Source: an uncultured Eubacteriales bacterium
GTDB taxonomy: Bacteria > Bacillota > Clostridia > Oscillospirales > Oscillospiraceae
Assembly: GCA_900319695.1 (NCBI GenBank)
Contig: ONPN01000012.1
Span: forward strand, 1-64,000
Length of the DNA: 64,000 nt
Direction: 5' to 3'
Part shown: one piece after another, positions 59,550 through 64,000 of the stretch
Position numbering within the stretch: the first letter of the stretch is position 1
How the letters are laid out: each line of letters opens with the position of its first letter
The notes under the pieces: generated by a model
What the model was told of the DNA's origin: nothing
The model's input: only the letters and a program-made list of their open reading frames with translations
Databases searched by the model: none
Position numbers and translations under genes: made by a program

Positions 59550-60833
59550 ATGGCTTCATCTTTTGTGGATAAGGCCCGCATCACCGTCCACGCCGGCAAG
59601 GGCGGCGACGGGGCGGTGGCCTTTCACCGTGAAAAATATGTCGCGGCGGGCGGCCCCGACGGGGGCGACGGCGGCCGCGGCGGCAGCGTGGTCTTCACCG
59701 TGGACGAGAACATGTCCACCCTGATGGATTTTCGCTACAAGCGCAAATACGTCGCCGAAAACGGCGCCAACGGCTCCGGCAAGCGCTGCTACGGCAAGGA
59801 CGGCGAGACGCTCTACATCAAGGTCCCGCGCGGCACCATCGTGCGCGACACCGAGAGCGGCGCCATCATGCACGACATGTCCGACGGCGAGGACTGGACC
59901 GTTGCGAAGGGCGGCCGCGGCGGCTGGGGCAACATGCACTTTGCCACGCCCACCCGCCAGGTACCGCGCTTTGCAAAGCCCGGCCTGCCCGGCGAGAGCC
60001 ACGACGTCACGCTTGAGCTCAAGCTGCTGGCGGACGTGGGCCTTGTCGGCTTTCCGAACGTGGGCAAGTCCACCCTGCTCTCGGTAGTGAGCAAGGCCCA
60101 CCCCAAGATCGCAAACTACCACTTCACCACGCTCTTCCCAAACCTCGGTGTGGTGTATGTGGACGAGGGCGTGTCCTTTGTCATGGCGGACATCCCCGGC
60201 ATCATCGAGGGCGCGTCGGAGGGGGCCGGTCTCGGCCACGACTTCCTGCGCCACATCGACCGCTGCCGCCTGCTTGTCCATCTGGTGGACGTGTCCGGCA
60301 GCGAGGGGCGCGACCCCGTGGAGGACTTCGAGGCCATCAACAGTGAGCTGCGCGAGTACAGCCCCGAGCTTGCCGAGCGGCCGCAGATCGTCGTCGGCAA
60401 CAAATGCGACCTGCTGGGCGAGGACAGGGAGAACATCGAAAAACTCCGCGCCCATGTCGAGAGTCTGGGCTATGAATTTTTCGAGCTCAGCGCCGTGTCC
60501 CACCAGGGAACAAAGGAGCTCGTCAAGGAGTGCGCACACCGTCTCCGCGACCTGCCGCCCATCCTGCGCTTTGAGGCGGACTATGTCCCGCCCGAGCCGA
60601 AGGTCGACACCTCGGGTGAGCTCACCATTGAGCACTTTGACGACATGTGGCTGGTCGAGGGCCCGTGGCTGCAGCGCCTGGTGGCGACGGTCAACTTCTC
60701 CGATTACGAGAGCCGCATGTACTTTGACCGCATCCTGCGCGAGGCCGGCGTCTTTAAACGCATGGAAGAACTCGGCGTGCGTGACGGCGACACCGTCAGC
60801 ATGTACGACCTGATGTTCGAGTATAAAGATTGA
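59550..60833 (+). CDS. obgE: GTPase Obg/CgtA
   Basis: Essential GTPase of 427 residues in ribosome assembly and stress signalling. The N-terminal glycine-rich Obg fold (GGDGAVAFHREKYVAAGGPD) is followed by the G domain with GFPNVGKST, DIPGIIEGASEGAGLG and NKCD. The C-terminal OCT domain (about residues 355-427) is present, as is usual in Firmicutes. The start at 59550 has AAGGAGGG. Its stop overlaps the start of the VanZ gene by one base (TGATG). Confidence 0.96.
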   Translation: MASSFVDKARITVHAGKGGDGAVAFHREKYVAAGGPDGGDGGRGGSVVFTVDENMSTLMDFRYKRKYVAENGANGSGKRCYGKDGETLYIKVPRGTIVRDTESGAIMHDMSDGEDWTVAKGGRGGWGNMHFATPTRQVPRFAKPGLPGESHDVTLELKLLADVGLVGFPNVGKSTLLSVVSKAHPKIANYHFTTLFPNLGVVYVDEGVSFVMADIPGIIEGASEGAGLGHDFLRHIDRCRLLVHLVDVSGSEGRDPVEDFEAINSELREYSPELAERPQIVVGNKCDLLGEDRENIEKLRAHVESLGYEFFELSAVSHQGTKELVKECAHRLRDLPPILRFEADYVPPEPKVDTSGELTIEHFDDMWLVEGPWLQRLVATVNFSDYESRMYFDRILREAGVFKRMEELGVRDGDTVSMYDLMFEYKD

Positions 60834-61297
60834 TGGACGAGAGAAAACAAGCGAAGCTGCGCGTCTGGCTCCGCGTGCTGCTGATCGCGACACTGTGCCT
60901 GATCTGGGGCAACTCCCTGATTCCGGGCAAGGAATCCGGGCAGCTCAGCCATGGCCTGACCGCGTGGCTGCAGAGCATCGGCATCCCGGTGGGCGAGCAT
61001 TTTGTGCGCAAGGCGGCGCACTTCTGCGAGTTTGCCCTGCTGGGGACGGAGCTTGCGGCGCTGCTGCGGCTCAGTGACGTCTCAAAGCTCCAGGGCCTGT
61101 GCAGCGCCGCCTCCGCCGCGCTGGGCGCGGCGCTGGTCGACGAGAGCATACAGCTCTTCATTCCCAATCGGGGACCCCTGCTCGCGGATGTGCTGCTGGA
61201 CTTCGCGGGGGCCCTGACCGGCATCGCCCTGTGCACACTGGCAATCCACTATTATTTGCGTCAAAAGACAGAAAAACGTGACCACAGGGGTCGATGA
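60833..61297 (+). CDS. VanZ-family membrane protein
   Basis: Membrane protein of 154 residues with about four hydrophobic segments. Family motifs are HFVRKAAHFCEFALLG and DESIQLFIPNRGPLLADVLLDFAGA. VanZ in transposon Tn1546 adds low teicoplanin resistance, but most chromosomal members have no known role. It is coupled to obgE by a TGATG overlap. A terminator follows at once. Confidence 0.9.
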   Translation: MDERKQAKLRVWLRVLLIATLCLIWGNSLIPGKESGQLSHGLTAWLQSIGIPVGEHFVRKAAHFCEFALLGTELAALLRLSDVSKLQGLCSAASAALGAALVDESIQLFIPNRGPLLADVLLDFAGALTGIALCTLAIHYYLRQKTEKRDHRGR

Positions 61298-61796
61298 GAG
61301 CATCGACCCCTGTGGATTTTTTTATACTGTTTTTCGTTAAAACAGCTCGTTTTAACGAAAAGGCATCGCGCAAGGCGCGCTGCCAGTTTTGTGCCCTCGG
61401 GCACAAAACACGTCTCATAGGTTTCTTGTGCTGATGCACATGCTTTTTCGGCAGGGCGGTGCGCAGAGCCTCATGCTCGCGCCGGAGCTCGCGGCAGAGA
61501 GCGGCGGGGCTCCACAGCCTGTTCTGCACTGTGACTATGGCCTTGAGTGCCACCGGGACGCCCTCGGCGCGCAGGGCTTCGAGCAGGGGAGAGGACAGGG
61601 TCTCCATGACCAGCATCTCATCGTCGAAATCCGCGCCCTCCGCCGGGGCACATTTGACCCCGTCGAGCAAGGAGCCGAGCGGCCTATGAAAATCCTCCCG
61701 CGGCACGGCGAGCGTGTCCAGCCCCAGGCGGCAGGCGATCGCGCGGATCTTCGCAAGCTTTTCACCCTCAAGATTAAACAGCAGCAGCTTCGGCAT
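61158..61796 (-). CDS. DUF3783 family protein with a repeat-derived 3' extension
   Basis: The first 118 or so residues match DUF3783, a short Firmicute family of unknown function (PKLLLFNLEGEKLAKIRAIA; DDEMLVM; ALKAIVTVQNRLWSP). From about residue 123 the frame runs through repeat C, then the vanZ terminator, and ends antisense inside vanZ at 61158, giving 212 residues. The tail is not homologous to anything recognised. The simplest reading is that insertion of the repeat removed the original stop codon. Translation of the tail is unproven. GGAGGATGTC precedes the start. Confidence 0.72.
   Translation of the reverse strand: MPKLLLFNLEGEKLAKIRAIACRLGLDTLAVPREDFHRPLGSLLDGVKCAPAEGADFDDEMLVMETLSSPLLEALRAEGVPVALKAIVTVQNRLWSPAALCRELRREHEALRTALPKKHVHQHKKPMRRVLCPRAQNWQRALRDAFSLKRAVLTKNSIKKSTGVDALIDPCGHVFLSFDANNSGLPVCTGRCRSGPPRSPAAHPRAGVPDWE
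61281..61322 (+). terminator. Terminator of the rplU-obgE-vanZ operon
   Basis: CCACAGGGGTCGATG pairs with CATCGACCCCTGTGG, followed by seven T's. The stem shares the GGGGTCGATG word of repeat family A. Confidence 0.92.
61324..61419. repeat. Dispersed repeat family C, copy 2 (inverted)
   Basis: Reverse-complement match to 19318-19402, with an added small hairpin around GCGCAAGGCGC. Hairpins TTTTCGTTAAAA/TTTTAACGAAAA and TTTTGTGCCC/GGGCACAAAA. It lies inside the 3' part of the DUF3783 reading frame. Confidence 0.85.
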
Positions 61797-61848
61797 GACA
61801 TCCTCCGTTGTGTTTGATTTTTGTTCAGAGTAGTATAAAACAAGCCGC

Positions 61849-61877
61849 TTGTCAAGCGCCTCAATTTGGGATATACT
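61849..61877 (+). promoter_or_regulatory. Promoter of MATE transporter 2
   Basis: TTGTCA and TATACT with a 17-base spacer. Confidence 0.78.
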
Positions 61878-61909
61878 GACGCGGTATTGCTGAGAGGGGA
61901 GGACTGTCC

Positions 61910-63289
61910 GTGCAAAAATACATAGGGAACCGGGCCTTTTATCGCAGGCTCTTTGCCGTCCTGATCCCCATTCTGGTTCAGAACGTTATCACCAACTTTG
62001 TAAACCTCCTGGATAACGTCATGGTGGGCCAGGTGGGGACGGAGCCCATGTCCGGCGTCGCCATCGTCGGACAGCTTCTTTTCGTCTTCAACCTCTGCGT
62101 CTTCGGTGGTCTTGCCGGGGCAGGCATCCTCACCGCCCAGTTTTACGGCAGCGGCGACGTGAGAGGCCAGGCCGACACCTTCCGTGCCAAGCTCTATATC
62201 GCGTTCACCGCGGCGCTGGGCTTTATCGCGGTCTTCCTGCTTGGCGGCGAGACGCTGATCCGCCAGTTTATCCACGAGGGCGGCGAGGCCCTTGACATGG
62301 CGGCCACGCTTCAGCACGCGAAGGACTATCTCGCCATCATGCTCTTTCAGATCCCGCCCTTCGCCCTGCAGATGGCCTATGCCAGCACCCTGCGCGAGAC
62401 GGGGGAGACCCTGCTGCCTATGAAAGCCGGGATCGCGGCGGTGATCGTCAATCTGATCCTGAACTATATCCTGATCTTCGGCAAGCTCGGCGCGCCGGCG
62501 CTCGGTGTGGAGGGCGCGGCCATCGCTACGGTGATCGCCCGCTATATCGAGTGCGGCATCGTCGTCATCTGGACCCACCGCCACCCGGTGGAAAACGCTT
62601 TCCTGGCCGACGCCTTCACCACCTGGCGCATCCCGTCCGGGCTGCTGCGGCGCATTGCGCTGATGGGCCTGCCGCTGCTCGTCAACGAGCTTATGTGGTC
62701 CAGCGGCGTGGCGACGCTGAACCAGTGCTACTCCATGCGCGGACTGGAGGTGGTCTCGGCGGTGAACATCTCCTCCACGGTCTCAAATCTCTTTTTCTGC
62801 GCCTTCCTGTCCATGGGCAACGCCATCGCCATCATGGTCGGCCAGCTCCTTGGCGCGGGCGAGCTGGAGCGCGCCGTGGATGAGGACCGCAAGCTCATCG
62901 CCTTCTCAGTCACGCTCTGCGCGGCGGTGGGCGTCGTGATGCTTCTGATCGCGCCGCTGGTGCCGAAGCTGTACAACACCACCGACGGCGTCCGGCACAT
63001 CGCCGCGCAGCTCATCATGGTGGTGGCGCTCAGCATGCCGTTTCACGCCTTCACCAATTCCTGCTATTTTACGCTCCGCGCCGGGGGCCAGGCCATCATC
63101 ACCTTCCTCTTCGACAGCGCCTATCAGTGGGCCCTCGTGGTGCCGACAGCCTTCGTGCTCTCCCGCTATACCGCTCTCCCCATCCTGCCCATGTACATCG
63201 CCGTGCAGGTCGTGGAGTTCAGTAAGTGCGGTCTTGGGTACTACCTCGTAAAAAAACAGAAATGGGTCCGGGATCTGGTGTCCCGATAA
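61910..63289 (+). CDS. MATE-family efflux transporter 2
   Basis: Twelve-segment MATE antiporter of 459 residues. TM1 has LIPILVQNVITNFVNLLDNVMVGQVG, TM2 GAGILTAQFYGSGD, and the first half ends in NLILNYILIFG. It belongs to a different subgroup from the protein at 46373 (DNVMVG rather than DSIYVA). It starts with GTG after GGGAGG. The unit has its own promoter and two terminal hairpins, so it is monocistronic. The substrate is unknown. Confidence 0.9.
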   Translation: MQKYIGNRAFYRRLFAVLIPILVQNVITNFVNLLDNVMVGQVGTEPMSGVAIVGQLLFVFNLCVFGGLAGAGILTAQFYGSGDVRGQADTFRAKLYIAFTAALGFIAVFLLGGETLIRQFIHEGGEALDMAATLQHAKDYLAIMLFQIPPFALQMAYASTLRETGETLLPMKAGIAAVIVNLILNYILIFGKLGAPALGVEGAAIATVIARYIECGIVVIWTHRHPVENAFLADAFTTWRIPSGLLRRIALMGLPLLVNELMWSSGVATLNQCYSMRGLEVVSAVNISSTVSNLFFCAFLSMGNAIAIMVGQLLGAGELERAVDEDRKLIAFSVTLCAAVGVVMLLIAPLVPKLYNTTDGVRHIAAQLIMVVALSMPFHAFTNSCYFTLRAGGQAIITFLFDSAYQWALVVPTAFVLSRYTALPILPMYIAVQVVEFSKCGLGYYLVKKQKWVRDLVSR

Positions 63290-63301
63290 TATATTGATGT
63301 G

Positions 63302-63375
63302 CCAATTCATTCTTGAATTGGCGGAGCAATAAAACACCGCAGAGGCCGGTATTCCGTTCGGCCCCTGCGGTTTTG
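63302..63375. terminator. Two hairpins between convergent MATE 2 and dacF genes
   Basis: GCCAATTCA/TGAATTGGC, then ACCGCAGAGGCC/GGCCCCTGCGGT with TTTT. The second is the likely terminator. Confidence 0.8.
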
Positions 63376-63379
63376 CATG

Positions 63380-64000
63380 TTATACCCCCACCAGACTCAG
63401 TGCGAGCTTGGCAAAAATCCCGCCGAAGCCTATCCGCGGCACATCCTCGGCAGCGCAGACCGGGACCTCCGCAACCGGCTCTCCGCCCACGGTAACGCGC
63501 AGCGTGCCGAGGGGCTGGCCCTTTTTGAGCGGGGCCGGGACCGAGGAGGGGAGGGAGAGGCTGTAGTCCGGCTCCCCGCCCTTGGGGGCGAGACGGTAAG
63601 CGGGGCCGTCCAGACAGAGCGGGACGGTTCTCTTCCTGCCGAGCTCCACAGGCAGCACGGGAAGGGGCCTGCCGTCCGAGAGCGGGATCAGGCGGTAATT
63701 GGCAAAGCCGTAGCTCAAAAGGGTCTCGGCGTCTTTGTTGCGCGACTCGGGCGTCTCCCCATGCATGACGACAGCGATGTACTCCACGCCGTTTCTCTCC
63801 GCCGTGGCGGACAGACAGTAGCGCGCGGTGGAGGTATAGCCGGTTTTGAGCCCCGTGCAGCCGGGGTACCAGTAGACCAGTTTGTTGGTATTGGAGAGCT
63901 CAAATTCCCCGTCCCGTATGCTGTCCATCCAGATGGTGGTGTATGCCTTGATGGACTCGTGCCGGATGAGTTCACGCGACATGATCGCCACGTCGCGGGC
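63380..64000 (-). CDS. dacF: D-alanyl-D-alanine carboxypeptidase (DacF-type), 5' end outside the window
   Basis: C-terminal part (about 206 residues) of a serine-type D,D-carboxypeptidase that trims peptidoglycan pentapeptides. The frame is open to the window edge and reads ARDVAIMSREL there, a typical internal segment, so the start lies beyond 64000. The KTG motif is in GCTGLKTGYTSTARYC. A PBP5_C-like beta domain (about the last 100 residues) and a short hydrophobic end (GGIFAKLALSLVGV) for membrane association follow. The SxxK and SxN motifs would be in the missing part. Confidence 0.92.
   Translation of the reverse strand, partial: ARDVAIMSRELIRHESIKAYTTIWMDSIRDGEFELSNTNKLVYWYPGCTGLKTGYTSTARYCLSATAERNGVEYIAVVMHGETPESRNKDAETLLSYGFANYRLIPLSDGRPLPVLPVELGRKRTVPLCLDGPAYRLAPKGGEPDYSLSLPSSVPAPLKKGQPLGTLRVTVGGEPVAEVPVCAAEDVPRIGFGGIFAKLALSLVGV

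Overview
This window looks like chromosomal DNA of a GC-rich, Gram-positive anaerobe of the class Clostridia, most likely an Oscillospiraceae-type gut bacterium. The grounds are sigma-A-type promoters with 17-bp spacers, strong GGAGG ribosome sites, Firmicute families (YerC/TrpR-like, VanZ, MtaB, DUF3783, DUF5662, HD-GYP, a lysine riboswitch), and a DacF-type D,D-carboxypeptidase cut by the right edge. No phage, plasmid, CRISPR array or complete insertion sequence was seen. There are, however, many short palindromic dispersed repeats of at least five families.

Layout. 1-2600: ogt, a PfkB sugar kinase and a LacI-like sensor without a DNA-binding domain. 2850-6105: seven tRNA genes (Val, Met, Glu, then Val-Phe-Gly-Cys), a macrodomain-rhomboid-DUF523 operon and a BlaI-type regulator. 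6160-11907: hslO, a methyltransferase and YerC; NfeD and SPFH proteins; a 142-bp tandem repeat; a eukaryote-type hexokinase; a small membrane exporter. 12011-15048: a metal P1B-ATPase with a separate HMA chaperone and a divergent ArsR-AraC fusion regulator. 15141-23446: SDR and PlsC, an S24-like protein, a two-component system, an HD-GYP protein and a secreted acidic protein.

23540-35331 is the metabolic centrepiece. Two gene groups diverge from a shared control region at 29883-30000. The minus group has split transketolase subunits, an RpiB-like isomerase, an iron-type alcohol dehydrogenase, a DMT exporter, a ROK regulator and a DUF4867 protein. The plus group has a fucose-isomerase-like enzyme, a GH31 enzyme carrying the sulfonate-binding residues of sulfoquinovosidase, a truncated mutarotase and an MFS transporter. 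Together they fit the sulfoglycolytic transketolase route for the plant sulfosugar sulfoquinovose. Sulfoquinovosides would be hydrolysed, isomerised to sulfofructose, and cut twice by transketolase with a sulfoerythrose isomerase step between. The resulting sulfoacetaldehyde would be reduced to isethionate and exported.

35385-49959: cysteine desulfurase, mtaB, a secreted Sel1-VanX fusion, a lysine-riboswitch-controlled amino-acid ABC transporter with an M20 peptidase, a secreted NlpC/P60 protein with a DHH-like tail, a MATE pump, an L,D-transpeptidase lipoprotein and a GNAT. 50084-58614: two small proteins; a GH25-DHHW-MBOAT envelope O-acylation operon; PcrA/UvrD helicase; a CYTH protein; a lipoprotein. 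58759-64000: the L21 leader with rplU-rpmA-obgE-vanZ (no prp gene and no L27 extension), DUF3783, a second MATE pump and partial dacF.
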